Assembly (NCBI RefSeq): GCF_028475105.1
Contig: NZ_CP116936.1
Coordinates: 3,223,501 to 3,287,500, forward strand
DNA length: 64,000 nucleotides
Source of the DNA: Micromonospora sp. LH3U1
GTDB lineage: Bacteria; Actinomycetota; Actinomycetes; Mycobacteriales; Micromonosporaceae
Direction: 5' to 3'
Both the position numbers and the translations under genes were made by a program. The notes under the pieces were generated by a model. It saw only the letters and a list, made by a program, of their open reading frames with translations, was not told the origin of the DNA and did no database searches. Shown one piece after another: positions 27,285-34,654 of this stretch (position 1 is the first letter of the stretch; every line of letters starts with the position of its first letter).

Positions 27285-27470
27285 GACATCTCCTCCTGCG
27301 GCCGGTGGCGGGGGGATGAAAAGTAGCTCCAGTGGCCGCACGCACACCGGAGAATATTGCCAAATCTCGCCCGCGCGCTAGACCCCGTCCCACCGAAGTC
27401 GGTGGCGGCATAACCGGTGGGTCAGGAGATCGAAGATCCGCTAACCTGGCCGTTCACTCGGGGGTGGACG

Positions 27471-27941
27471 ATGAAGCTTGGTGAGGCGCTGGCAGACCGC
27501 GCCGAGGCGGTACGACGGGTCGAGCAGTTGCGGACCCGGATCAACGGCAGTGCCCGTTACCAGGAGGGCGAGCTGCCTCCGGAGGACGCCGCAGCGCTGT
27601 TGACCGAGCTGGACCAGGTGCTCGACGACCTGGAGACGTTGATTCGGCGGATCAACCGGACCAACGCCGCGGTGCCGGTCGACGACCTCGGTACGCTCAC
27701 CGACGCGTTGGCTCGGCGGGACGTCCTGCGCCTGCGGCACGCCGCCATCACGGCCGCCGCCGACGCGGCCGCCGGCAGTGGGCGCGGCCACGTGGCCCGG
27801 CAACTCCGCTCCGAACTGAAGATGCTCGCCGCGCTGCCGGTCGCGGAGCTTCGGGGACGCGCCGACACCCTGGCCGGGGAACTGCGAAAGCTTGAGGTGC
27901 AGATTCAGCGCGCGAACTGGGAGATGGACCTGCTGGACTGA
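27471..27941 (+). CDS. DIP1984 family protein
   Basis: The ATG at 27471, after GGGGGTGG, gives 156 residues. The protein is almost wholly alpha-helical and probably coiled coil: KLGEALADRAEAVRRVEQL, ALLTELDQVLDDLETLI, LAGELRKLEVQIQRANWE. It fits the DIP1984 family of cytoplasmic actinobacterial proteins, for which no function is known. Confidence 0.8.
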   Translation: MKLGEALADRAEAVRRVEQLRTRINGSARYQEGELPPEDAAALLTELDQVLDDLETLIRRINRTNAAVPVDDLGTLTDALARRDVLRLRHAAITAAADAAAGSGRGHVARQLRSELKMLAALPVAELRGRADTLAGELRKLEVQIQRANWEMDLLD

Positions 27942-27960
27942 CCGACGCAGGAAAAATGTG

Positions 27961-28072
27961 GAGCAGGTAGCCGTTGTGGAGGCGTGTACGCACCGGGTCG
28001 GGCTGCAATCCCGACACCCTCTGGCGCGCGGTGGGCAGCGCGGGGTTCGACTCCCCATTACTACGCAGCCCA
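27961..28072 (+). ncRNA. tRNA-like element: GCA anticodon arm, long variable arm and T arm
   Basis: In a 345-base gap three parts of a tRNA occur in order. A 5-bp anticodon stem (27998-28002 with 28010-28014) closes a 7-base loop CTGCAAT with U33 and anticodon GCA (Cys). A long variable region can form CACC/GGTG (28015-28018 with 28030-28033). A T arm GGGG-TTCGACT-CCCC follows (28042-28056). A CCA is encoded at 28070-28072. The acceptor and D arms do not pair canonically; the best acceptor is 27963-27970 with 28061-28069, with one mismatch and one bulge. It may be a selC-like or minor Cys tRNA, a decayed tRNA, or a tRNA-mimic RNA. Confidence 0.4.
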
Positions 28073-28171
28073 GCACCGAGGACAGGTAACACGGCAGCAC
28101 GCACAACACATCACCACGTACAGATCCACGACGGCGAGGGTGGGCTCGGGGCACTCCACACACGCGTGATG

Positions 28172-28195
28172 CGTGCTCACCATCAGGTGAGCACG
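28172..28195. promoter_or_regulatory. Hairpin in the leader of the channel-like gene
   Basis: A perfect 10-bp stem with an ATCA loop lies 90 bases upstream of the ATG at 28286, in the rest of the 27942-28285 gap. It may be an attenuator or the end of the tRNA-like transcript. Confidence 0.5.
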
Positions 28196-28285
28196 GGGAC
28201 AGCCCCGCCTGGGCGGCGTTTCCGCGCCTCGCGTCGGGGGTAGGTCGGGGCAGACCGTCCCGGCTGCGCGTGAAGGAATGACCAT

Positions 28286-29374
28286 ATGAGTGACAACGTC
28301 AGCGACGCGGTGGGCGACGCCCTCCGCTCGGTGATGCTCTTCCTGCCCAAGGCCGTCGCCTTCCTGGCGATCCTGGTGGCCGGATGGCTGATCGCCAAGG
28401 CCGTGCTGAAGATCGTGGAGAAGGTCCTCGAACGGGTGGGCTTCGACCGCGCCGTCGAGCGCGGCGGCGTCCGTCGGGCGTTGAGCCGCTCCCGGTACGA
28501 CGCCAGCGACATCGTCGCGAAGCTCGTCTACTACGGGGTGCTGCTGTTCACCCTCCAGCTCGCCTTCGGTATCTGGGGGCCGAACCCGATCTCCGACCTG
28601 CTCGGCGCGGTGATCTCGTGGCTGCCCCGTGCCTTCGTCGCGATCGTCATCGTCGTGGTCGCCGCCGCCATCGCCAGCGCGGTCAAGGACATCATCAGCG
28701 GCGCCCTCGGCGGCCTGTCGTACGGCCGGGTGCTGGCCAACATCGCCTCGGTGTTCATCCTCGGCCTCGGCGTCATCGCCGCGCTGAACCAGATCGGCGT
28801 GGCCACCGCGGTCACCACTCCCGTGCTGATCGCCGTGCTGGCAACCGTCGGCGGGATCCTCGTCGTCGGGGTGGGCGGTGGCCTGATCCGCCCCATGCAG
28901 AGCCGTTGGGAGGGGTGGCTGACCCGCGCCGAGCAGGAGTCGCAGCTGATCGCCTCGCACGCCCGCGCCTACCGGGCCGGCCGCCGTGACGCCGAGGCCG
29001 AGCTGGCCCGACCGTCGACCGCCGCCACCGGCCCGGACGCCGAGCCGGCCCGACCGTCGTTCGTCGCCACCGATCCGGAGGCCACCCAGCTGGTGACCCG
29101 ACCGGCAGACCCGGAGGCCACCCAGGTGGTGCGTGCGCCCGCCGACTCGGAGGCCACCCAGGTGGTGACTCGACCGGCCGACCTGGACGCCACCCAGGTG
29201 GTGACTCGACCCGCCGACTCGGAGGCCACCCAGGTGGTGACCCGCGACGGTGTCGACGCCGACACGACCCAGGTGGTGAGCACTGGTGCCGGCGGCGCGG
29301 TGCCCGGCCAGCGCACCAGCGACGACAGCGAGACCACCACGGTCATCCCGCCGATCGACCCGAACCGGCGCTGA
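28286..29374 (+). CDS. Mechanosensitive-channel-like membrane protein with TQVV repeats
   Basis: The ATG at 28286 follows AAGGA; 362 residues. Residues 10-205 carry transmembrane helices (about 14-40, 78-96, 112-134, 152-200) of the TM-helix-repeat type found beside the MscS family (LPKAVAFLAILVAGWLIAKAV; AAAIASAVKDIISGALGG). The MscS beta domain is missing. The cytoplasmic tail (about 265-335) is six 12-residue repeats built on (E/D)ATQVVTRPAD, followed by DSETTTVIPP. Regular Thr in an acidic setting suggests sites for a PknB-type Ser/Thr kinase and FHA partners; that part is inference. Confidence 0.82.
   Translation: MSDNVSDAVGDALRSVMLFLPKAVAFLAILVAGWLIAKAVLKIVEKVLERVGFDRAVERGGVRRALSRSRYDASDIVAKLVYYGVLLFTLQLAFGIWGPNPISDLLGAVISWLPRAFVAIVIVVVAAAIASAVKDIISGALGGLSYGRVLANIASVFILGLGVIAALNQIGVATAVTTPVLIAVLATVGGILVVGVGGGLIRPMQSRWEGWLTRAEQESQLIASHARAYRAGRRDAEAELARPSTAATGPDAEPARPSFVATDPEATQLVTRPADPEATQVVRAPADSEATQVVTRPADLDATQVVTRPADSEATQVVTRDGVDADTTQVVSTGAGGAVPGQRTSDDSETTTVIPPIDPNRR
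29078..29287 (+). repeat. In-frame 36-bp tandem repeats (TQVV units)
   Basis: Six copies of a 36-bp unit, each containing CCACCCAGGTGGTG or a close variant, encode the 12-residue repeats in the tail of the channel-like protein. Copies differ at synonymous and non-synonymous positions. Copy number may vary between strains. Confidence 0.85.
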
Positions 29375-29387
29375 CACGCGGCGACAT

Positions 29388-29425
29388 CAGCGGGGTGGGG
29401 TCCCTTCGGGGATCCCACCCCGCTG
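29388..29425. terminator. Terminator with TTCG tetraloop after the channel-like gene
   Basis: A 17-bp stem with one G-T pair (29388-29404 with 29409-29425) closed by the stable TTCG loop. Confidence 0.9.
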
Positions 29426-29587
29426 CACGTTGTCCGGCACGCCCGAAAGCGTTGGCTGGGGCGGCGATGCGCGTCTAGCATCGCGGGCATGACCTGGCGA
29501 CATTGATCCCGCGCTGTAGGCCGAACCCGTGGGCCGCCACGGGCACCGCACATCCGGTGTCCGTTCGCACTCCCACGGGAAGGCCCC

Positions 29588-30832
29588 ATGATCCGCATCG
29601 CCTCGCGCGTGCCCGATCCGGCGGTCCGCCGGCTGACGGCCACCCTCTACGGGTACGCGTTCCTCAGTGACCTCGTCCTGCTCTACCCGCTGTACGTGGT
29701 GTTCTTCGCCGACACCGGGCTGTCGGTGGGCGAGATCTCGTCGCTCTTCGTCATCTGGTCAGCGGCCGGCATCCTGTTCGAGGTGCCGTCCGGCGCGTGG
29801 GCCGACGTGGTGTCCCGTCGGCTGCTGCTGTGTCTCGCCCCGCTGGTGACCGCCGCCGGGTACGCGCTCTGGGTGCTGGTGCCGTCGTACCCGGCGTTCG
29901 CGATCGGCTTCCTGCTCTGGGGCGCCGGTGGAGCGTTGGTCTCCGGCGCACTGGAGGCGTTGGTCTGGACCGAACTGGACCGGCTCGGCGCGGTCGGCCG
30001 GTACGCCCGGGTGCTCGGGCGCGCACGGACGGCGGGTGTGCTGGGCGTGGTGCTCTCCGGAGTGCTCGCCGGTCCGGTGCTCGCCGTCGGCGGGTACCCG
30101 GCGGTTGCGGTGGCCAGCGTGCTCACCTGTCTGCTTGCCACGGCGGTCGCCGCCCGGTTTCCGGAGACTGTCCCACCAGCCAACCCGGACGACGATGGTG
30201 ACCTGGGTTGGTGGGACACGCTGCGGGCCGGGGTGGCGCAGGTCCGTACCCGCCCGCCGGTGCGGGCAGCCGTGCTGCTGGTCGCCGTGGTCGCCGCCGA
30301 CTGGGGCGCCCTGGACGAGTACACCCCGCTGCTGGCGCTGGACACCGGTGTCGGTGCGCGGGCCGTGCCCCTGCTCCTCCTGCTGCTCTGGGCAGGGGTG
30401 ACCATCGGCGGGCTGCTCGCTCCGGCGGGGGAGCGGCTGGGCAGCCGGGGTTACGCCGCTCTCCTTGGCCTGGTCGCCGTCGCGCTGGCCGGGGGTGCCC
30501 TCATCGGGCACCCGTCCGGGTTCGTGCTGCTCGCGGTGGCGTTCGGAGCCGCGCAACTCGCAACCGTGCTGGCCGACGTGCGGCTCCAGGCCCGGATCAC
30601 CGGCACCAGCCGAGCCACCGTCACGTCCCTGGCCGGGATGGCCACCGACCTGCTGATCATCGGCACGTACGCCTGCTATGGCATCGTCGCCACGGCGGCC
30701 GGCAACGCGGTGGCGTTCGCGGTGACAGCCGGGCCGTACCTCATCGTGGCCCTGGTGTTACTGAGCAGCCGGCGGCGCCCTTCGGCCGTGCCCACCGACG
30801 TCACCGCGGCTGCCGCGCGCGGCCCGAACTGA
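29588..30832 (+). CDS. Major facilitator superfamily transporter
   Basis: The ATG at 29588 follows GGGAAGG; 414 residues with about 12 hydrophobic helices and a polar central loop (ETVPPANPDDDGDLGWW). The loop after helix 2 has an MFS-type pattern (GAWADVVSRRLLL). It is most like drug or metabolite exporters of the small actinobacterial MFS group; no substrate can be named. Monocistronic, with a strong hairpin before the next, convergent gene. Confidence 0.85.
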   Translation: MIRIASRVPDPAVRRLTATLYGYAFLSDLVLLYPLYVVFFADTGLSVGEISSLFVIWSAAGILFEVPSGAWADVVSRRLLLCLAPLVTAAGYALWVLVPSYPAFAIGFLLWGAGGALVSGALEALVWTELDRLGAVGRYARVLGRARTAGVLGVVLSGVLAGPVLAVGGYPAVAVASVLTCLLATAVAARFPETVPPANPDDDGDLGWWDTLRAGVAQVRTRPPVRAAVLLVAVVAADWGALDEYTPLLALDTGVGARAVPLLLLLLWAGVTIGGLLAPAGERLGSRGYAALLGLVAVALAGGALIGHPSGFVLLAVAFGAAQLATVLADVRLQARITGTSRATVTSLAGMATDLLIIGTYACYGIVATAAGNAVAFAVTAGPYLIVALVLLSSRRRPSAVPTDVTAAAARGPN

Positions 30833-30834
30833 CC

Positions 30835-30872
30835 GGGGCCCGGCGGCGGCCGGGTGGCCGCCGCCGGCCCCC
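30835..30872. terminator. Bidirectional terminator between MFS and VOC genes
   Basis: A perfect 12-bp core stem (30840-30851 with 30856-30867) with a GGGT loop, extended by four more pairs beyond one mismatch. Confidence 0.85.
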
Positions 30873-30876
30873 ACGC

Positions 30877-31263
30877 TCAACTGGCCAGGTGCAGGAACGA
30901 CCACTGGTGGCCGTCGAGATCCCGGAAGCCGCGCATGTACATCGGCCCGTTGGCGATCCCCGGTCCGAGTGACTCCCCACCGGCGACCGCCGCCTGGTCG
31001 ACCAGCTCGTCGACCTGCTCCCGGCTCTGCGCCGACAGGCCGACGATGACCTCCCGGCTGGTCGACGTGTCCGTGGCGGCGACCCCGGTGTACGACTCGA
31101 AGGCCGAGCGGATGTGCAGCACCAGCCGGGTGCTGTCGGAGATGGTGAGCACCATGCTGCCCCCGTCCGATTCGCTCTGGTCGCTGGTGAAACCGAGCGC
31201 CCGGTAGAACTCGGCGGCGGTGGTCAGGTCGCGCACCGGCAGGTTGATGAACGCCATTGTCAT
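30877..31263 (-). CDS. VOC family protein (glyoxalase-like)
   Basis: The ATG at 31263 has GGAG 7 bases upstream; 128 residues. Pattern: INLPVRDLTTAAEFYRALGF at the start and YMRGFRDLDGHQWSFLHL at the end, as in glyoxalase/bleomycin-resistance-type VOC proteins. Substrate unknown. Monocistronic. Confidence 0.87.
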   Translation of the reverse strand: MTMAFINLPVRDLTTAAEFYRALGFTSDQSESDGGSMVLTISDSTRLVLHIRSAFESYTGVAATDTSTSREVIVGLSAQSREQVDELVDQAAVAGGESLGPGIANGPMYMRGFRDLDGHQWSFLHLAS

Positions 31264-31362
31264 CGGTGGTCTCCGTTCGACTCGAGCACTACCTTCAACG
31301 CGCCGAGCCGCTCCGCCGGTACGCCTTCAGCTCCGAGGCTTGCGCAACTGTCGGCGCAGCCG

Positions 31363-31782
31363 TCAGGGCTGGTCGCCGTCGAGGTAGACCCACCGGCCGT
31401 CCTCGCGAACGAACCGGCTGTGTTCGGTCATCGTGCCGGGCTGGCCCGCCTTCCGGTAATGGGCGTGGAACGTTACCGTGCCGGCGGTGTCGAGCAGGCC
31501 GCCCCGCTCGGACTCGACGATGTCCAGTCGGGTCCACCGCTGCCCCGGGTCCAGTTCGAGGGAGGCGGGGCGGGTCGAGGAGTGCCAGCTGCGCAGCAGG
31601 TAGCCGGTGTCGCCGAGGGCGAAGGCGCTGAACCGGGAGCGCATCAACGCCTCGGCCGTCGGTGCCTCCGCGTCGCCGCCGTGCACCGGGGCGCAGCAGT
31701 CCGCGTACGCCCGGCCGGAGCCGCACGGGCACGCCCGTCCCGTCGCCGTGCTCGCCCGTCGTCGTGCCGCACCCCTACCCAC
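31363..31782 (-). CDS. YchJ-family protein with SEC-C zinc motif
   Basis: The GTG at 31782, with AGGATGG upstream, gives 139 residues, the family's usual length; the frame is open further, but that part runs into a C-rich intergenic tract. The SEC-C motif is CPCGSGRAYADCC near the N-terminus, a zinc finger also used by SecA. The NTF2-like part follows (LMRSRFSAFALGDTGYLL, then TVTFHAHYRKAG and DGRWVYLDGD). The function of YchJ proteins is not established. Confidence 0.85.
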   Translation of the reverse strand: MGRGAARRRASTATGRACPCGSGRAYADCCAPVHGGDAEAPTAEALMRSRFSAFALGDTGYLLRSWHSSTRPASLELDPGQRWTRLDIVESERGGLLDTAGTVTFHAHYRKAGQPGTMTEHSRFVREDGRWVYLDGDQP

Positions 31783-31836
31783 CGCACCATCCTGCCCCAC
31801 CCCCACCCCCCGCTCCCACCCTCCACCCCTCACTCC

Positions 31837-31910
31837 CGCGATCTTGCACTTTCGGTCGCCGTATAAGCCTGCAAAAGGTTCAAAAGGGCGACACAAGGTG
31901 CAAGATCGCG
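31837..31910. repeat. Intergenic palindromic element (element B)
   Basis: Perfect 13-bp arms CGCGATCTTGCAC (31837-31849) and its complement (31898-31910) enclose a second 6-bp stem GTCGCC/GGCGAC and an A-rich centre (GCAAAAGGTTCAAAAGGG). The element is markedly less GC-rich than the flanks. It lies between the co-directional CorA and YchJ genes. It looks like a dispersed palindrome of the same general build as elements A and C. Confidence 0.65.
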
Positions 31911-31948
31911 CGGGCCGAGGGGGTGGGGGCGCGCAAGGGCGCGGGGGA

Positions 31949-33112
31949 TTAGAGCCAGCCGGAGCGGCGGAATAGGCGGTACAGGAACAGGGCGGCTGCC
32001 GCCATCAGGGTGAGGGCACCGGCGTAGCCGTAGCGCCAGGCCAGCTCGGGCATGTGGTCGAAGTTCATGCCGTAGATGCCCGCGATGCCGGTCTGGGTGG
32101 CCGCGATGGCCGCCCACGCGGCGATCTTGCGCATGTCGTTGTTCTGCTCCACGGCGAGCTGCGCCAGTCGCGACTGGACGATCGAGGTGAGCAGGTCGTC
32201 GTACGCGGCCACCCGATCGACAGCCCTGCTCAGCCGACCGTCCACGTCGACGAACCAGCGGTGCAGGGCGCGGGGCGGGCCGTCGGGTTCGAGCAGCGTA
32301 CGCATGGGCGCCTGCAACGGCAGGACCGCACGCTTGAACTCCACCACCTCCCGCTTGAGCTGGTAGATGTGCTGGATGTCGGCCGTGCGGTCGCGGGCGA
32401 ACACCGCCTCCTCGACCCGTTCCAGGTCCCGCTCCACGTGCCCGGCGACCTCCAGGTAGGAGTCGACCATCCGGGCGCAGACCGCGTACGCCACCGCCCA
32501 CGGTCCGGCGGCCAGCAGCGTGGGGCGGTGTTCGATGTCGGCGCGGACGCTGCGCAGCGCCCCGGCGGCGCCGTGTCGCACGGTGATGGCGAACCGGTCA
32601 CCGAGCAGCACCATCACATCCCCGGTGTCGATCACCTCGGAGGTGTCGGTCAGCTCGGCGTGCTCCACGTACCCGGCGGTGCGTAGCACCAGCAGCGTGA
32701 CCGGTCCGTGCCGCTGCACGGTGGGCCGGTGCCCGTCGGCGAGCGCCTGTTCGACGGTCAGCTCGTCGAGGCCGAAGGTCCGACCCACCGCGGCGAGCAC
32801 GGCCGGGCCCGGTTCGTGCAACCCCAACCACACGAAGGCGTCGCGGACGTGTCGCGCGCGGGCGTACGCGTCGGCGTAGTGCCGTTGGCCGGGCTCGCGG
32901 CGACCGTTGACGTAGACGGCGCAGTCGACCACGGCGTCCGGGTTGGACCGGCGGGGGGTGGGGGAGTCACCCTCGACCCGGCCGAGCAGTCGACGGGCCA
33001 GGGCGCGTACGCCTCCACCGGTCCGGTCCCGTACCGGTCGCTGATCCACCGCGTGCCTCCCCGTCGTCCGGCGCACCGCCCCGATCACGGTGCCCGCAGG
33101 GGATGGTGTCAC
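31949..33112 (-). CDS. corA: CorA-family magnesium/cobalt transporter
   Basis: 387 residues from GTG at 33112; this start lacks a ribosome-binding site, and the first 40 residues are basic and variable, so a shorter form is possible. The long cytoplasmic domain leads to the stalk helix (RDRTADIQHIYQLKREVVEFKR in part) and two C-terminal transmembrane helices. The signature YGMN lies at the end of helix 1 (IAGIYGMNFDHMPEL). CorA forms a homopentameric channel for divalent cations. The C-terminal RLFRRSGWL is basic, as expected for the inner end. Confidence 0.92.
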   Translation of the reverse strand: MTPSPAGTVIGAVRRTTGRHAVDQRPVRDRTGGGVRALARRLLGRVEGDSPTPRRSNPDAVVDCAVYVNGRREPGQRHYADAYARARHVRDAFVWLGLHEPGPAVLAAVGRTFGLDELTVEQALADGHRPTVQRHGPVTLLVLRTAGYVEHAELTDTSEVIDTGDVMVLLGDRFAITVRHGAAGALRSVRADIEHRPTLLAAGPWAVAYAVCARMVDSYLEVAGHVERDLERVEEAVFARDRTADIQHIYQLKREVVEFKRAVLPLQAPMRTLLEPDGPPRALHRWFVDVDGRLSRAVDRVAAYDDLLTSIVQSRLAQLAVEQNNDMRKIAAWAAIAATQTGIAGIYGMNFDHMPELAWRYGYAGALTLMAAAALFLYRLFRRSGWL

Positions 33113-33160
33113 CGCATTCTGCCGAGCAGGGTCCGGCTCCCGACAGGCGGGCGGTCCGGC

Positions 33161-33772
33161 TCAGGCGGTGCGGGTGGCGAAGACGACGACGTTGTCGACG
33201 TAGTTGCCGGTCGCGGCATCGAACCGGCCGCCGCAGGTGATCAGGCGCAGCCCGGCGGCGTCCGCCGGGCCGTAGACCAACGTGGTGGGAAAGTGCTCCT
33301 TGGGGTACGCGCGAACGTCGTCCACGGTGAACGTGGCGACCTGTGCGTCGGCGCGGGTGATCTGGATCTGCTGGCCGGCGCGCAGCCGACCGAGGTCGAA
33401 GAAGACCGCCGGGCCGGCCGGTGAGTCGACGTGTCCGACCAGGACGGCGTTGCCGGTCTCGCCAGGGCTGACCCCGTGCTCGTACCAGCCGGCGAGGGTG
33501 GGCCGATCCAGTGGTGGCACCTCCAGCACCCCGGCCGCGTCCGCGCCGACCGGGACGACCTCCGCGCGTACGCCGATGGCGGTGATCTGCACCCGGACCG
33601 GCGCGGCGCGCGGCAGCGGCGCCAGGTCCGGTGCGGGGTGGGTGCGCATCGGCGCGTGGGCCGGCGGTCGTGGTGGCCGCGCCGGGTCGGCGGTGAGGCC
33701 GACGGTGATCAGCCCCAGCCCGGTCACGCCGAGCAGGGCTACCACGGCAGGTAGGGTCCGCCGCCACCACAC
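33161..33772 (-). CDS. Class F sortase
   Basis: The GTG at 33772 was chosen because GGAGG stands 7 bases upstream; 203 residues. An N-terminal membrane anchor (MWWRRTLPAVVALLGVTGLGLITVG in part) is followed by a Pro-rich linker, then the sortase barrel. Catalytic H114 is in VGHVDSPAG, C180 in LITCGG, and R183 follows at GGRFD, with the family tail YVDNVVVFA. Class F is the actinobacterial sortase group with roles in anchoring surface proteins. The neighbouring secreted protein at 33860 is a candidate partner, though it has no LPXTG. Confidence 0.92.
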   Translation of the reverse strand: MWWRRTLPAVVALLGVTGLGLITVGLTADPARPPRPPAHAPMRTHPAPDLAPLPRAAPVRVQITAIGVRAEVVPVGADAAGVLEVPPLDRPTLAGWYEHGVSPGETGNAVLVGHVDSPAGPAVFFDLGRLRAGQQIQITRADAQVATFTVDDVRAYPKEHFPTTLVYGPADAAGLRLITCGGRFDAATGNYVDNVVVFATRTA

Positions 33773-33797
33773 CTGGGCACCTCCGTACGGGTTCGTC

Positions 33798-33834
33798 CGG
33801 GTGCCCGCACCGGTGTCACCGGTGCGGGCACCCG
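33798..33834. terminator. Near-perfect palindrome between the surface protein and sortase genes
   Basis: Two 18-base arms are perfectly complementary around a single central base (33816). On RNA this folds as a very stable hairpin. It would end or attenuate transcription of the surface-protein gene just before the sortase gene, whose start lies 26 bases further on. Confidence 0.8.
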
Positions 33835-33859
33835 TCCTCAGGGATGGAACGGCCGCCAA

Positions 33860-34345
33860 TCAGGCGACAGTGGACACCGGACGACGCCGGCGGATCAGGA
33901 TCACCGCACCGGCGACGGCGGTGCCGAGCAGCGTGCCACCAGCGGCCAGGGCCCCGCTGTCGCGGCTGTCGCCGCCGGAGCCGGCCGGTGCGCCGCCGAT
34001 CGGTGTGACGGCGAACGTGGCGCTGCCGGCCGAGCTGCCGTCGCCGCAGGTGCCCGCCACCGTGTACGTACCCAGGGTGAACCCGGCGGTGAAGAGTTCG
34101 GCGCTCAGTCCTCCGCCGGCGGCGGCCGTGGTGGATCGGACGTTCTGGTCGCGGTTGGGGCCGGTGACCCGGAAGATGGCGTCGCCTGACTTCGGGTTGC
34201 AGGTCGTCGCGGTGAGCACGACGGTCCCACCGACCGGTGTGGTGGCCGGTGACACCGTGGTGTCGGCCAGTGCGGCGCCTGGCAGCAGGAGCGTGCCGAG
34301 GCCCACGCCGAGCGCCGCCGAGCAGAGTGCTGTTGAGACCTTCAT
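33860..34345 (-). CDS. Secreted protein with C-terminal membrane anchor, next to sortase
   Basis: The ATG at 34345 follows GAGGGAAG; 161 residues. Signal peptide 1-27 (cut after ALA). A small beta-rich domain (TTVSPATTPVGGTVVLTA, two cysteines at CNP and CGD) is followed by a Gly/Ser linker, one transmembrane helix (GTLLGTAVAGAVILI) and RRRR. This is a wall-protein layout, but the position of an LPXTG motif is taken by DSGALAAGG, so sortase processing is uncertain. Upstream, the 6-bp inverted repeat CCCAAC/GTTGGG (34426-34446) may be regulatory. Confidence 0.75.
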   Translation of the reverse strand: MKVSTALCSAALGVGLGTLLLPGAALADTTVSPATTPVGGTVVLTATTCNPKSGDAIFRVTGPNRDQNVRSTTAAAGGGLSAELFTAGFTLGTYTVAGTCGDGSSAGSATFAVTPIGGAPAGSGGDSRDSGALAAGGTLLGTAVAGAVILIRRRRPVSTVA

Positions 34346-34654
34346 ACGCGTCTTCCCTCACTTTTCGTCCGCTGACTGCGTGGGACGTCGTTCGGGTGGC
34401 CAACTCCGTGACTAGCACCGGTGTGCCCAACACTAGGTGGGTTGGGTCCTCGATCAGGTGAAAATGAGAATTCCTCGTTGCCGTCACGTGTCCACCCGAA
34501 GGCGGTGAGAGCTGCGCAAAGGCGCGGACGGCCCGACCGGCACCGGTGCTCCGATCGATGTCTCTCCGGTCGCACTGTCACCGCTGGGTCGATGGCGAGG
34601 TTTTGCCGGCGACGGCGCGAATGCGCCCCCTGGCCGGCCGAGCCTGCCCGCGGG
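34346..34654. other. Intergenic region between surface protein and ArsR-SRPBCC genes
   Basis: This 309-base gap holds the promoter side of the surface-protein gene (inverted repeat at 34426-34446, with TAGTGT on the minus strand as a possible -10) and, near 34608-34621, a weak 5-bp hairpin GGCGC-GAAT-GCGCC downstream of the ArsR-SRPBCC gene. I see no reading frame with a ribosome-binding site. Confidence 0.5.

Noticed and set aside
27975..28072. A complete functional tRNA-Cys gene
   Set aside because: The acceptor and D arms do not pair in a normal cloverleaf, so only a tRNA-like element is claimed.
29078..29287. CRISPR-like regular repeats
   Set aside because: The 36-bp units are contiguous and in frame with the coding sequence, with no spacers; they encode protein repeats.
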